Source: Gemmatimonadales bacterium
Lineage (GTDB): Bacteria; Gemmatimonadota; Gemmatimonadetes; Longimicrobiales; Gaopeijiaceae
Assembly (NCBI GenBank): GCA_007692605.1
Contig: REBS01000078.1
Coordinates: 1 to 42,322 of the forward strand
Direction: 5' to 3'
Length of the DNA stretch: 42,322 nucleotides
Both the position numbers and the translations under genes were made by a program. Below the pieces are notes generated by a model. It was not told the DNA's origin. It ran no database searches and was given only the letters and a program-made list of their open reading frames with translations. Each line of letters starts with the position of its first letter. Position 1 is the first letter of the stretch. Below are positions 33,065 to 41,437 of the stretch, in pieces.

Positions 33065-34834
33065 ATGGAAAACATCGAGATCGCCGACCGATTGAACGAA
33101 CTTGCCGACCTGCTCGAGATCAAGGGGGCGAACCCCTTCCGGATCCGGGCCTACCGGAACGCCGTTCGCACCGTCGGAGGGCTCACGCGTCCGCTGGTCC
33201 ACATGGTTCGCGACGGCGAAGACCTGACGGAGCTCCCGGGGATCGGCAAGGACATGGACTCGCACATCCGCGAGCTGCTGGCCACCGGGGAGCTGGAGAT
33301 GCTGGCCGAGGTGACGGCCGAGGTGCCGCGCGAGCTGGCGGTGCTGACCCGGCTGGACGGGGTGGGTCCCAAGAAGGCCAGAAAGATCTGGAAGGAGCTC
33401 GGGATCACGACGCCCGAAGAGCTCGAGGTCGCGGTCGAGGACGGGCGTGTCGAGGCGCTCGAGGGATTCGGGGCGAGGAGCGCGACGAAGATCCTGCGTT
33501 CGATCGAGGACCTGCGGAAGCAGCAGGGACGGTTCCTGCGCCTCGACGCGCGGCAGCTGCTGCGAGGGCTGCTGGAGCATCTCGAGGAGGCCCCCGAGCT
33601 GGAGCGGCTCGAGGTGGCGGGAAGCTACCGGAGGGGGAAGGAGACGGTCGGAGACCTCGACCTGCTCGCGCTCTGCGATGGGGGCGAGGACGATCGCCAG
33701 GCCCTGATGGATCGGTTCACCGGATACTCCGAGGTGGACCGGGTCGAGATGTCGGGCGCCACACGGGGGAGCGTGGTGCTCCGCTCCGGGTTGCCGATCG
33801 ACCTGAGGATCCTGGGCCGATCCGACTATGGTGCCGCCCTCCACTACTTCACCGGGTCCAAGGAGCACAACGTGGAGCTGCGCAAGCGGGCGCAGCGGCG
33901 GGGGCTCAAGGTGTCGGAGTACGGCGTCTTTCGGGTGCCCGAGGGCACCGATGCGGACCGGATGGAGCCGGGCGAGGGGGAGCGCGTGGCGGGTGAGACC
34001 GAAGAGGAGGTCTTCGCCGCCGTCGACCTTCCCTGGATCCCACCGGCGCTTCGCGAGAATCGGGGCGAGATCCAGGCCGCCGAGGGTGGTGAGCTTCCGG
34101 AACTCGTGACGGTCGATCGGATCCGGGGCGACCTGCACATGCATTCGACCTGGAGTGACGGGAAGGCCTCGATCGCCGAGATGGCCCGGGCCTGCCGTGA
34201 CCGCGGGTACGAGTACCTGGCGATCACCGACCACTCGCAGGATGTCACGATCGCCAACGGGCTGACTCCGGAGCGGGTGCGCGAGCAGTGGGACGAGATC
34301 GAGCGGGTGCGCGAGGAGGTCGACGGGATCCACCTGTTTCGCGGGTGCGAGGTCGACATCCTGAAGGACGGCTCGCTGGATCTGCCCGACGACGTGCTCG
34401 AGGGGCTCGACATCGTGCTGGTGGCAGTGCACTCGCACATGGGGCTGAGCCGCGACGCCCAGACCGAGCGGGTGCTGGCGGCGATCCGGCACCCCCTGGT
34501 CGACATCCTGGTGCATCCCACGGGGCGGCTCCTGAATCGTCGCGAGCCCTATCCGATCGACATCGAGGCGATTCTCGAGGCCGCCGGGGAGCACGAGGTG
34601 GCCGTCGAGCTGAACGCCAACCCGCGTCGACTCGACCTGCATGACCGGCACCTCTTCCGGGCACGGGAGCTCGGGTTGCCGATCAGCGTCGCGACGGACG
34701 CGCACCGGGAGTCGCAGCTGGACTTCATGGAGCCGGGACTGGAGCAGGCCCGGCGGGGATGGGTGGGGCCCGACCATGTCCTCAACTGTCGGAGTCTCGA
34801 CGACCTGACCGACTGGTTGGATCGGCGTTCGTGA
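33065..34834 (+). CDS. polX: DNA polymerase/3'-5' exonuclease PolX
   Basis: PolX fills small gaps in base-excision repair; its PHP domain adds exonuclease and AP-endonuclease activity. The 589 residues have an N-terminal 8-kDa-like region with helix-hairpin-helix motifs (LPGIGKDMDSHIREL, LDGVGPKKARKIWKEL). The polymerase site follows as AGSYRRGKETVGDLDLLALC with its paired aspartates, then LPIDLRILG. From about residue 345 the PHP domain shows every expected metal motif: GDLHMHSTWSDGKASI, ITDHSQD, GCEVDIL, AVHSHMGL, HPTGRLL, ELNANPRRLDLHDRH and SVATDAHRE. The ATG at 33065 gives the usual family start; a TTG three codons upstream is an alternative. The stop overlaps the antiporter's GTG (GTGA). 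Confidence 0.95.
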   Translation: MENIEIADRLNELADLLEIKGANPFRIRAYRNAVRTVGGLTRPLVHMVRDGEDLTELPGIGKDMDSHIRELLATGELEMLAEVTAEVPRELAVLTRLDGVGPKKARKIWKELGITTPEELEVAVEDGRVEALEGFGARSATKILRSIEDLRKQQGRFLRLDARQLLRGLLEHLEEAPELERLEVAGSYRRGKETVGDLDLLALCDGGEDDRQALMDRFTGYSEVDRVEMSGATRGSVVLRSGLPIDLRILGRSDYGAALHYFTGSKEHNVELRKRAQRRGLKVSEYGVFRVPEGTDADRMEPGEGERVAGETEEEVFAAVDLPWIPPALRENRGEIQAAEGGELPELVTVDRIRGDLHMHSTWSDGKASIAEMARACRDRGYEYLAITDHSQDVTIANGLTPERVREQWDEIERVREEVDGIHLFRGCEVDILKDGSLDLPDDVLEGLDIVLVAVHSHMGLSRDAQTERVLAAIRHPLVDILVHPTGRLLNRREPYPIDIEAILEAAGEHEVAVELNANPRRLDLHDRHLFRARELGLPISVATDAHRESQLDFMEPGLEQARRGWVGPDHVLNCRSLDDLTDWLDRRS

Positions 34835-35811
34835 TCCTCTCGATTCTCCTGCTCGCAGGGGGAGGACTGCTGCTCTACCTGGGCGCCGAATGGCTGATTC
34901 GGGGCGCGGTGGAGCTCGGCGGTCGGCTGGGGGTCAAGCCCCTGTTCATCGGGCTCACGGTGGTCTCGGTGGGGACTTCGGCGCCCGAATTCGTGGTGGG
35001 TGTGCTGGCGGTGCTCCAGGGGAGCCCCGACATCGTGATGGGCAACGTGCTGGGTTCGAATATGGCGAATGTGGGCCTGATCCTGGGGCTCGCTGCGGTC
35101 ATGAGGCCCCTGAGCGTCTCCCCTCGCGTGGTTCGGCGCGATCTCCCGTGGATGCTGGCGATCACGATTCTGACCCTGCCCCTCCTCTGGAATCTCGGCC
35201 TCGGGCGAATCGAGGGGATGATCCTGATCGGGGTGCTAGGGGCCTACCTGATCTCGCTCGTTCCGCACGCCCGTGAGGAGGGCGCGGCGCTGGTCGAGAT
35301 CACCCTCGACGAGCCGGCGCCGAAAGGCCAGGCGCGTCCCGGTCGCATCGACTCGCTGCGTTTGATCGCCATGCCGCTGGCGCTGGTCGTGGTCGGCTCG
35401 CTGGCCCTGGTCGGGGGGGGACAGGGAGTCGTGCGCGGGGCCAGCCGCCTGGCCATGGACCTGGGGGTCTCGGAGCTCGTGATCGGCCTGTCGGCGGTGG
35501 CGATCGGCACCTCGCTCCCGGAGCTGGCCACCACCGTGGTGGCGGCTGCCCGGCGTGAGTCCGACATGGCGGTCGGGAATATCGTGGGGTCGAACATCTT
35601 CAACCTCACCTTCGTCCTGGGGGGCACGGCGCTCGTGCAACCCTTTTCGCTCCTGCCGAGAGTTCTGACGGTCGAGCTGCCGGTCACCTTCTTCATTTCA
35701 CTCCTGCTGCTCCCCCTCGCGATCCACCATCTCAACCTGACCCGGTGGAAGGGGTGCCTCCTGCTGGCCGGGTACGTGGCCGGCTGGGGTTATATCTACA
35801 TGATGTGGTGA
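34831..35811 (+). CDS. Calcium/sodium antiporter, CaCA superfamily (YrbG-like)
   Basis: This 326-residue inner-membrane protein has about ten membrane helices arranged as two inverted repeats. Each repeat carries the alpha motifs: GTSAPEFVVG with GNVLGSNMANVGLILG, and GTSLPELATT with GNIVGSNIFNLTFVLGG. These form the ion path exchanging Ca2+ for Na+ or H+. A soluble loop lies between the halves (about residues 147-180). Translation starts at GTG overlapping the PolX stop (GTGA), so the two proteins are co-produced even though no functional link is obvious. The last residues YMMW and the stop codon fall inside the first copy of a 22-bp tandem repeat. Confidence 0.93.
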   Translation: MILSILLLAGGGLLLYLGAEWLIRGAVELGGRLGVKPLFIGLTVVSVGTSAPEFVVGVLAVLQGSPDIVMGNVLGSNMANVGLILGLAAVMRPLSVSPRVVRRDLPWMLAITILTLPLLWNLGLGRIEGMILIGVLGAYLISLVPHAREEGAALVEITLDEPAPKGQARPGRIDSLRLIAMPLALVVVGSLALVGGGQGVVRGASRLAMDLGVSELVIGLSAVAIGTSLPELATTVVAAARRESDMAVGNIVGSNIFNLTFVLGGTALVQPFSLLPRVLTVELPVTFFISLLLLPLAIHHLNLTRWKGCLLLAGYVAGWGYIYMMW

Positions 35812-35866
35812 CGCGTTTCCTCTGATGTGGTGACGCGTTTCCTCTGATGCGGTGACGCGTTTCCTC
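35801..35866 (+). repeat. 22-bp tandem repeat, three copies, spanning a stop codon
   Basis: The unit TGATGTGGTGACGCGTTTCC plus TC is repeated at 35801-35822, 35823-35844 and 35845-35866; the third copy has one change (T to C). The first copy supplies the last codons and TGA stop of the antiporter gene. Each copy offers the same in-frame ATG-TGG-TGA ending in a different phase (22 is not a multiple of three). This is typical of replication slippage. Confidence 0.93.
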
Positions 35867-35902
35867 GCTTTCGCGACGGGCTGGGGGGACGTACCATGGG
35901 GC

Positions 35903-37207
35903 ATGATCGAAACGAAGGAATTCGTCGGGACCGGCTCCGTGGTCGGTCGATGCTCCCGCCGGTGGGTCGCCGTGCTGATCATGGCCGCCCTTTCCTCCGC
36001 CTGTGCCGACCGCGCGGGCTCCGACGCCTCGCTGGAGCCGATGGTGCGGGACTCCGCCGGGGTGACGATCCTGGAGTTCCCGGCCGAGGTACTCGAGAGC
36101 GAGGCCTCCTTTCGGCTGAGCGAGGAGCCCGAGGTGCGCCTGGGGGTCATGGAGGGCGATGAGGCCCTTCAGTTCTCGACGGTGCGCGACGCCCTGCGGA
36201 CCCCCGAGGGTGAGATCGTGGTCCTGGACGCGCGGGGCGCTCCGGTTCGCCGCTTTGGCCCCGATGGTGCGCTCCTGGGCACCTTCGGCGCGCTGGGAGG
36301 GGGCCCCGGCGAGTTCGGGGTGCCGGCCTCGCTATCGCTGGGTCCGGAGGGGACGCTCACGGTCTGGGACTCCCGGACCCGCCGATTCAGCGAATTCGAG
36401 CCGACCGGCGAGCTGGTTCGGGAGTGGGCGCCCCTGCGCGAGATGACGTCCGGGAGGATCCTCGCCACCCTCCCGACGGGGCCGGACGAGGCCGTGGCGA
36501 TCGGCGAGGGGTTTCCGTCTGGGGTGACCGACGGGCTTCATCAGCCGCCCGCCAGCGTCGTGCGGGCGTCGGGCGGGCCGGCCGACACCCTCTCGACCTT
36601 CGTCGGATCCACGATCGTGCTGCACAGCGAGGCCGGGAGTGGTGGGGGGATGCTGGTCGCCATGACACGTCCCTGGTACCACCCGCAGCTCCTCGCTGCA
36701 TCGGCGCAGGAGGGGTTCTGGACGGTCGAGGGGGTGCGATGGGAGGCGGAGCATCGCTCGCTCGAGGGCGCGGCCGATCGAGTGATTCGGGTCGGGCGTG
36801 AGCCGCGGCCCTTCGATCAGGGGGTGCGTAACCGGCTGCTCGAGTCGTCGCTGGAGGGAGCCACGTCCGAGGACCAGCGGCAGGCCATACGGACGACCCA
36901 TCGGGACCGCGAGTACCCGGAGCTGCTGCCCTCGGTGATCGACCTGTTCGTCGATGCCGAGGGTCGCGTCTGGCTGGGGGCGCTCGACCTGGTCCCCCGA
37001 AATCACCCGTCGGGGGTGGGCACGACGGCCGAGCGGTGGCTGATCGTGGACCCCGCAGGGGAGCGGGCCGAGGGGATGCTGCAGACGCCTGCCCGGAGCC
37101 GACCCCTGTACGCCGACGCCGAGGGTGTGCTCCTGCTCACCCTGGACGACTTCGACGTCCCCTACGTCGAGTGGCGCGCCTTCATCGAGATCCCGGCGGA
37201 CGGCTGA
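35903..37207 (+). CDS. Lipoprotein with a six-bladed beta-propeller-like fold
   Basis: The 434 residues start with a basic segment and a hydrophobic stretch (WVAVLIMAALSSACADRAG); Cys34 after LSSA is a good lipidation site. The mature part has repeated propeller blades such as GEIVVLDARGAPVRRFGPDG, TLTVWDSRTRRFSEFEPTGE and GRVWLGALDL, and includes the GGGPGEFGVP type of turn known from NHL-like propeller lipoproteins. Such proteins are abundant in Gemmatimonadota and their ligands are unknown. A long N-terminal region before the signal segment leaves the start uncertain; in-frame sequence also extends to 35852 over the repeat. It is transcribed alone, and its end converges on the cystathionine gamma-synthase family gene. 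Confidence 0.78.
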   Translation: MIETKEFVGTGSVVGRCSRRWVAVLIMAALSSACADRAGSDASLEPMVRDSAGVTILEFPAEVLESEASFRLSEEPEVRLGVMEGDEALQFSTVRDALRTPEGEIVVLDARGAPVRRFGPDGALLGTFGALGGGPGEFGVPASLSLGPEGTLTVWDSRTRRFSEFEPTGELVREWAPLREMTSGRILATLPTGPDEAVAIGEGFPSGVTDGLHQPPASVVRASGGPADTLSTFVGSTIVLHSEAGSGGGMLVAMTRPWYHPQLLAASAQEGFWTVEGVRWEAEHRSLEGAADRVIRVGREPRPFDQGVRNRLLESSLEGATSEDQRQAIRTTHRDREYPELLPSVIDLFVDAEGRVWLGALDLVPRNHPSGVGTTAERWLIVDPAGERAEGMLQTPARSRPLYADAEGVLLLTLDDFDVPYVEWRAFIEIPADG

Positions 37208-37240
37208 GTCGACGGGTGCCCACCGACGGGAGCGCGCCGA

Positions 37241-37255
37241 CCGGGGGTGCCCCGG
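37241..37255 (+). terminator. Short GC hairpin between convergent genes
   Basis: CCGGGG and CCCCGG form a perfect 6-bp stem with a GTG loop in the 62-bp gap between the propeller lipoprotein and the convergent PLP enzyme. There is no T-run on either side; it may help termination in both directions, but the support is thin. Confidence 0.3.
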
Positions 37256-37269
37256 CCCGCACCACTCAC

Positions 37270-38553
37270 CTACACGGCAGCCAGCGCCTGGGAAAGGTCG
37301 GCAACCAGGTCGTCGAAGTCCTCGACCCCCACCGACAGGCGCACCATCGACTCGGTGATCCCCATCTCGCGCTGATCCGCCGCGGGGATGTCGGAGTGCG
37401 TCATGGTCCCCGGGTGCTGGGCGAGCGACTCCGTTCCGCCCAGGCTCACCGCGAGCTTGACCAGCTTGAGATGGTTCAGGAACCGGAAGGCGGCGGCCTC
37501 TCCGCCGTCGAGGTCGAAGGACACCATGCCCCCGGCCGCATGACACTGCCGCTGGAAGATCTCGTAGCCCTCATCGTCCTCCCCGAGATGCCCCGGGTAG
37601 TAGACGCGGGTGACCTTCGGGTGCTGCAGGAGCCAGTCGGCAACGCGCCCCGCGGTCTCGGACTGCCGGGTCATTCGCAGCTTGAGGGTCTCGAGGCTGC
37701 GCATCAGGAGCCAGCCGGTCCAGGGTCCCGCCATGCTGCCGAAGAAGGTGCGGGAGCCCTTGACCTCGTGGATCCGCTCGGCCGAGCCCAGGCAGGCGCC
37801 CGCGATCACATCGGAGTGCCCACCCACGTACTTGGTGAGGGAGTAGAGGACGAGATCCGCACCGAGCTGCAGGGGGTTCTGGAAGATCGGACCCAGGAAG
37901 GTGTTGTCGACCGCCACCAGTGTGGGGTGCTCGGGGTCCGAATGCTCCTTCGCCAGGGCCACCGCGGCCTCGATGTCGACCAGGTGGTTCGTGGGGTTCG
38001 CGGGGGTCTCGATGTAGATCATTCGCAGGGTGCCGTCGTCGGCCGCGTCCCGGGCGGCCTCGTGCATGGCGGCGGTGCCCCCGACCGCACGGAAGGAGCG
38101 GGTCTCGATCCCGAACTGCGGCAGGATCTCGGAGAACAGGTACTGCGTGCCTCCGTAGACCGGCTCCGAGTAGAGCAGGGTCTGGCCGGGGCGCAGATAG
38201 GTCATGACGGTGGTCGAAATCGCCCCCATCCCGCTCTCGAAGACCGCGGCGGCCTCGGCGTCGTCCCACAGGGTGAGGCGGTCCTCGAGGATCTCGAGGT
38301 CCGGGTTGTTCAGCCGCGAGTAGATCAGGCCGAGGGACTCCCCCGCCTCCTGCTCCCTCAGCCCATAGGCGACCTCGAAGAAGGCCTTGCCGTCCTCGGC
38401 CGAGTCGAAGACGAAGGTGGAGGTCTGGAAGATCGGGCTCTTCAGCGCTCCCTCCGAGAGCGAGGGGCGATACCCATAGCTCATCATGAGGCTTTCCGGG
38501 CGCAGCTCCCGGTCTCCAATGCTCCTGGCTCCGTAGCGGTCCTTCTTCGTCAC
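37270..38553 (-). CDS. Cystathionine gamma-synthase family PLP enzyme
   Basis: This enzyme belongs to the Cys/Met metabolism PLP family (cystathionine gamma-synthase, gamma- or beta-lyases, methionine gamma-lyase). The 427 residues show PIFQTSTFVFDSAEDGKAFF, YSRLNNPDLEILEDRL, the PLP phosphate-side segment FESGMGAISTTVM, the strand VAVDNTFLGP, and the lysine loop SLTKYVGGHSDVIAG that holds PLP. The C-terminal substrate domain contains VKLAVSLGGTESLAQHPGTMTHSDIP. The early LMMSYGY and EGALKSPIF match a subgroup usually annotated only at family level. Translation probably starts at GTG (38553), which has GGGAG 6 nt upstream, not at a TTG two codons earlier. It shares its strand with the upstream regulator and may be its target. 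Confidence 0.93.
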   Translation of the reverse strand: MTKKDRYGARSIGDRELRPESLMMSYGYRPSLSEGALKSPIFQTSTFVFDSAEDGKAFFEVAYGLREQEAGESLGLIYSRLNNPDLEILEDRLTLWDDAEAAAVFESGMGAISTTVMTYLRPGQTLLYSEPVYGGTQYLFSEILPQFGIETRSFRAVGGTAAMHEAARDAADDGTLRMIYIETPANPTNHLVDIEAAVALAKEHSDPEHPTLVAVDNTFLGPIFQNPLQLGADLVLYSLTKYVGGHSDVIAGACLGSAERIHEVKGSRTFFGSMAGPWTGWLLMRSLETLKLRMTRQSETAGRVADWLLQHPKVTRVYYPGHLGEDDEGYEIFQRQCHAAGGMVSFDLDGGEAAAFRFLNHLKLVKLAVSLGGTESLAQHPGTMTHSDIPAADQREMGITESMVRLSVGVEDFDDLVADLSQALAAV

Positions 38554-38559
38554 CGGCAA

Positions 38560-38564
38560 CTCCC
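38560..38564 (-). promoter_or_regulatory. Ribosome binding site that decides the GTG start of the PLP enzyme
   Basis: GGGAG on the minus strand lies exactly 6 nt before GTG at 38553. The TTG at 38559 would have no spacing at all, so it is unlikely to be the start. Confidence 0.7.
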
Positions 38565-38706
38565 GTCGAGAATGAGCGGTTCGTGGCGCTCCCGGCCCCG
38601 ATCGGTGGGGGCCGAAGCGCTCGCACGGAAGCTAGAAGGGCGACGGGGGCGCGTCTACGGAGCAGTTGGAGGAGCGGTCGGAGGATCGAACGGGGGATCG
38701 ATCGGA

Positions 38707-39699
38707 TCAGCTCAGCTCGACCGGTGCCTCGAGCCCGTATTTCCGGATCTTGCGGGTCAGGGTGGGACGGGAGATGCCGAGGAGCCGCGCCGCCTGGCTC
38801 CGGTTCCACGAGGTCAGCTCCAGCGTCGCCTCGACGGCCTCGGCCTCGATGGTCTCCCATGGCTTCCCGTCGCTGGGAATCCGGATCATCTCGGGGGCCA
38901 TGTCGAGATCATGCGTGAGGGGTCGCGTGTCGCGCGTACGGATCCGCAGGTGCTCCTCGCGAATCGAGCCTCCCGGCACGATCCCGGCCGCGTTCTCGAG
39001 CGTGCTCTTGAGCTCCCGCAGGTTCCCCGGCCAGGGGTGAGTATGGAGGGCTTCCAGGGCCCCCGCTCCGAGTTCGGGCGGCTCCAGGTCCTCGGCCCTC
39101 GACCATTCTTCGAGAATCTGCTCGGCCAGGAGCGCGAGGTCGTCGATGCGGCGGCGGAGCGGAGGCACGACGATTCCCCGATCGGCGATCCAGGGAGCGA
39201 CCAGGCCATGCAGGTCGGTCACACCGGCCACCTCGTGCTTGGGGACACGCGTCGTCGCGATCAGCTGCAGTCCGGCCGACCCCTCGGCGGGGATGCGGTT
39301 GCGCAGCCGGGTGAAGGTGCGTGGGGGGAGCCGGTCCGCGTCTTCGAGCAGAAGGGAGCCCGGCTCCGCCAGCGCGAGCAGGCCGCCGCGCCGGTCGGCG
39401 CCGTCGGCGCCATCTCCGAACAGCTCCGTCTCGATGACATCGGGGGGAAGCGCGGTACACGGCAGGATCAGAAAGGGGGAGCCGGGAGGCCGGGAGCGCA
39501 TATGAATGGCTCGCGCCAGGAGGGTCTTGCCGGTCCCGGTCTCGCCACGTAGGAGGATTACGGGCGGGGGGTCGGCGAGAAGCGCCTCGACATCATGGAC
39601 CAGGGTCCGAAACGCCATCGATCCACCGATGAGACCCGGAAGAGGCGAGGATGGAAGCTCCTCCTCGTCTCTGTGGGGATCCGGGGATGGGATCGTCAT
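38707..39699 (-). CDS. Enhancer-binding-protein-like AAA+ regulator lacking GAFTGA, with Fis-type HTH
   Basis: The 330-residue product has a sigma-54-interaction-type AAA+ domain and a C-terminal Fis/HTH_8 DNA-binding helix pair. Walker A is RGETGTGKTLLARAI (about 51-65); PWPNLRELKSTLENA-type sequence (read as PWPGNLRELKSTLENA) marks the C-terminal subdomain. The HTH is WNRSQAARLLGISRPTLTRK. Two expected features differ. The GAFTGA loop that touches sigma-54 is absent: ELFGDGADGADRRGG goes straight into the next strand. The Walker B reads SLLLEDAD where LDE is usual. No receiver, GAF or PAS domain is attached. The protein therefore probably does not activate sigma-54 promoters; it may act as a repressor or a sigma-70-type regulator, like TyrR. 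ATG at 39699 was preferred to 39783. Confidence 0.82.
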   Translation of the reverse strand: MTIPSPDPHRDEEELPSSPLPGLIGGSMAFRTLVHDVEALLADPPPVILLRGETGTGKTLLARAIHMRSRPPGSPFLILPCTALPPDVIETELFGDGADGADRRGGLLALAEPGSLLLEDADRLPPRTFTRLRNRIPAEGSAGLQLIATTRVPKHEVAGVTDLHGLVAPWIADRGIVVPPLRRRIDDLALLAEQILEEWSRAEDLEPPELGAGALEALHTHPWPGNLRELKSTLENAAGIVPGGSIREEHLRIRTRDTRPLTHDLDMAPEMIRIPSDGKPWETIEAEAVEATLELTSWNRSQAARLLGISRPTLTRKIRKYGLEAPVELS

Positions 39700-39907
39700 G
39701 GGTCGTCCGGGTACGGGTGTCGGGAACGGGAACCTGTTCGGCTTCCCTGAGGGGCAACCGGCGTGCCAGCCGAGCCCGTGCATGGTTCAGTATTCCCGTT
39801 ATCATTGAGGTTCACGAGCGCTCGGAGTCGTCAGCGGACCACGGGGCGGAACGGCTGGACTCGTGGGATTTCACGACGATTCAAGCAGAATGAGGGAGGT
39901 TTCGATC

Positions 39908-41275
39908 ATGATTCACCCGAGCCCCGCGTTCGGCCGGGAACTGCCCCGGATGCTGACGCCACCTCCCGGACCCCGGTCCTCGGCTCTCGCCGCGCGACTG
40001 GCCGCCGTCGAGTCCCGGAACGTGACCTTCCTGGGACCGGATTTTCCGGTGTTCTGGACCGAGGCCCGGGGCGCCAACGTTCGCGATGCCGACGGGAATG
40101 TGTATCTCGATCTGACCGGCGCCTTCGGGGTATCGGTGGCCGGCCACGCACACCCGGCGATCGTCGAGGCGATCCGGGCGCAGGCCGGAGAGCTGATCCA
40201 CGGGATGGGCGACGTGCACCCGCCCGCGCTGAAGGTGGAGCTTCTGGAGGCGTTGGCCGAGCTGGCGCCGTGGCGGGAGTCCCTGGGGGTGCTGGCGAGC
40301 TCGGGCTCCGAGGCGGTCGAGATCGCACTCAAGACCGCGCTGCTGGCCACCGATCGGCCGGGGGTCATCGCCTTCGAGGGCTCCTATCACGGGCTCACGC
40401 CGGGGGCGCTCGCGACCACCGCACGCGAGGACTTCCGGGGTCCGTTCCGGCGGCACCTGCATGATGGGGTTCAGTTCGTGCCCTTTCCCGATGTGCTCGA
40501 GGGGGAGGACACCTCGGCCGGGGAGGCCCTCGAGGCCGTCCGCCATGCGTTCCGTGAGGGGGAGGCGGCCGGGCGCCCGGTCGGGGCGGTGATCGTGGAG
40601 CCGATCCAGGGGCGGGGCGGAGTCCGGGTCCCCCCCGACGACTTCCTGCGTGAGCTGAGGAATCAGGCTCACTCCGAGGGCGCGCTCCTGATCTTCGACG
40701 AGATCTTTACGGGGTTCGGGCGCACCGGGCAGACCTTCGCGCTCGAGCACGAGGGGGTGGCCCCCGACCTCCTCTGTGTGGGCAAGGCGCTGGGCGGGGG
40801 CCTGCCCCTGAGTGCCTGCCTGGGGTCCCGAGAGGTCATGGACGCCTGGCCGATCTCGCGCGGCGAGGCCCTCCACACCTCGACCTTCCTGGGGCATCCG
40901 CTCTCCTGCGCCTCGGCGCTGGCGTTCCTGAAGGTGCTGGAAGAGGAGAAGCTGGTCGAGCGTGCCCGAGAGACCGGGGCGCGGATTCGAAGGGGTCTCG
41001 AGAAGGCCCTCTCGGACGAGCCCAGGGTGCGAGGGATCCGGGGGCGGGGGCTTTTCCTGGGGATCGTGCTGGGAGGGGACGCTCCGCTCCCGGGTGCCGG
41101 CGCCGATGTGGCGGCGGCCGCCCTCCAGGCCGGCCTGATTCTTCTTCCTGCCGGGGACCAGGGCCATGTGGTCGAGCTGTCTCCGCCACTCACCCTGACC
41201 GGCCCCCAGGCCGAGGCCGCGGTGGACAGGGTGGCCCGGGCGGTACGGCAGGGGCTCGATGCGTGGGAGGCCTGA
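39908..41275 (+). CDS. Class III PLP-dependent aminotransferase
   Basis: The 455-residue enzyme transfers an amino group from an omega-amine or amino acid to a keto acid, as in 4-aminobutyrate, acetylornithine or diaminobutyrate aminotransferases. Visible motifs are YLDLTGAFGVSVAGHAHPAI, SGSEAVEIALKTAL, FEGSYHGLTPGAL, EPIQGRGGVRVPP, the PLP aspartate in LLIFDEIFTGFGRTG, and the lysine in LLCVGKALGGGLPLSA. The late STFLGHPLSCASALAFL is also typical. The start follows GGGAGG by 8 nt. It is divergent from the AAA+ regulator with about 208 bp between starts, so it is a plausible target. The exact substrate cannot be read from the sequence. Confidence 0.93.
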   Translation: MIHPSPAFGRELPRMLTPPPGPRSSALAARLAAVESRNVTFLGPDFPVFWTEARGANVRDADGNVYLDLTGAFGVSVAGHAHPAIVEAIRAQAGELIHGMGDVHPPALKVELLEALAELAPWRESLGVLASSGSEAVEIALKTALLATDRPGVIAFEGSYHGLTPGALATTAREDFRGPFRRHLHDGVQFVPFPDVLEGEDTSAGEALEAVRHAFREGEAAGRPVGAVIVEPIQGRGGVRVPPDDFLRELRNQAHSEGALLIFDEIFTGFGRTGQTFALEHEGVAPDLLCVGKALGGGLPLSACLGSREVMDAWPISRGEALHTSTFLGHPLSCASALAFLKVLEEEKLVERARETGARIRRGLEKALSDEPRVRGIRGRGLFLGIVLGGDAPLPGAGADVAAAALQAGLILLPAGDQGHVVELSPPLTLTGPQAEAAVDRVARAVRQGLDAWEA

Positions 41276-41320
41276 GGGGCTTGAGGCCCGGATCGGTCTT
41301 CGGTGCTGGATTCGCCGCTG

Positions 41321-41346
41321 GCCTCCGCTTCTGCTTCGGCGGAGGC
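41321..41346 (+). terminator. Hairpin downstream of the aminotransferase
   Basis: GCCTCCGC and GCGGAGGC form a perfect 8-bp stem around a 10-nt loop in the 162-bp gap after the aminotransferase. No T-run follows, so it is only a candidate. Confidence 0.4.
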
Positions 41347-41437
41347 GTAGGCGGGGGCAGGGCTCAAGCGCGCGCTCCCGGGGTATGACAGCCGTACGAA
41401 ACCGGTGGTATCCGCTCGAACCCCGACCGACAACCCG

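Noticed and set aside
31409..34777. Very long open frame on the minus strand (1122 codons) across polX and the start of a metalloprotease gene
   Set aside because: It is antisense to clear genes in its polX part, and its translation is low-complexity. Such frames are expected in very GC-rich DNA.
37036..39552. 838-codon plus-strand open frame across the PLP enzyme and the AAA+ regulator
   Set aside because: It is antisense to two genes with clear motifs; the translation resembles a codon-bias shadow.
39700..39907. Sigma-54 (-24/-12) promoter between the AAA+ regulator and the aminotransferase
   Set aside because: No TGGCAC-N5-TTGC-type sequence was found, in line with the regulator's missing GAFTGA loop.
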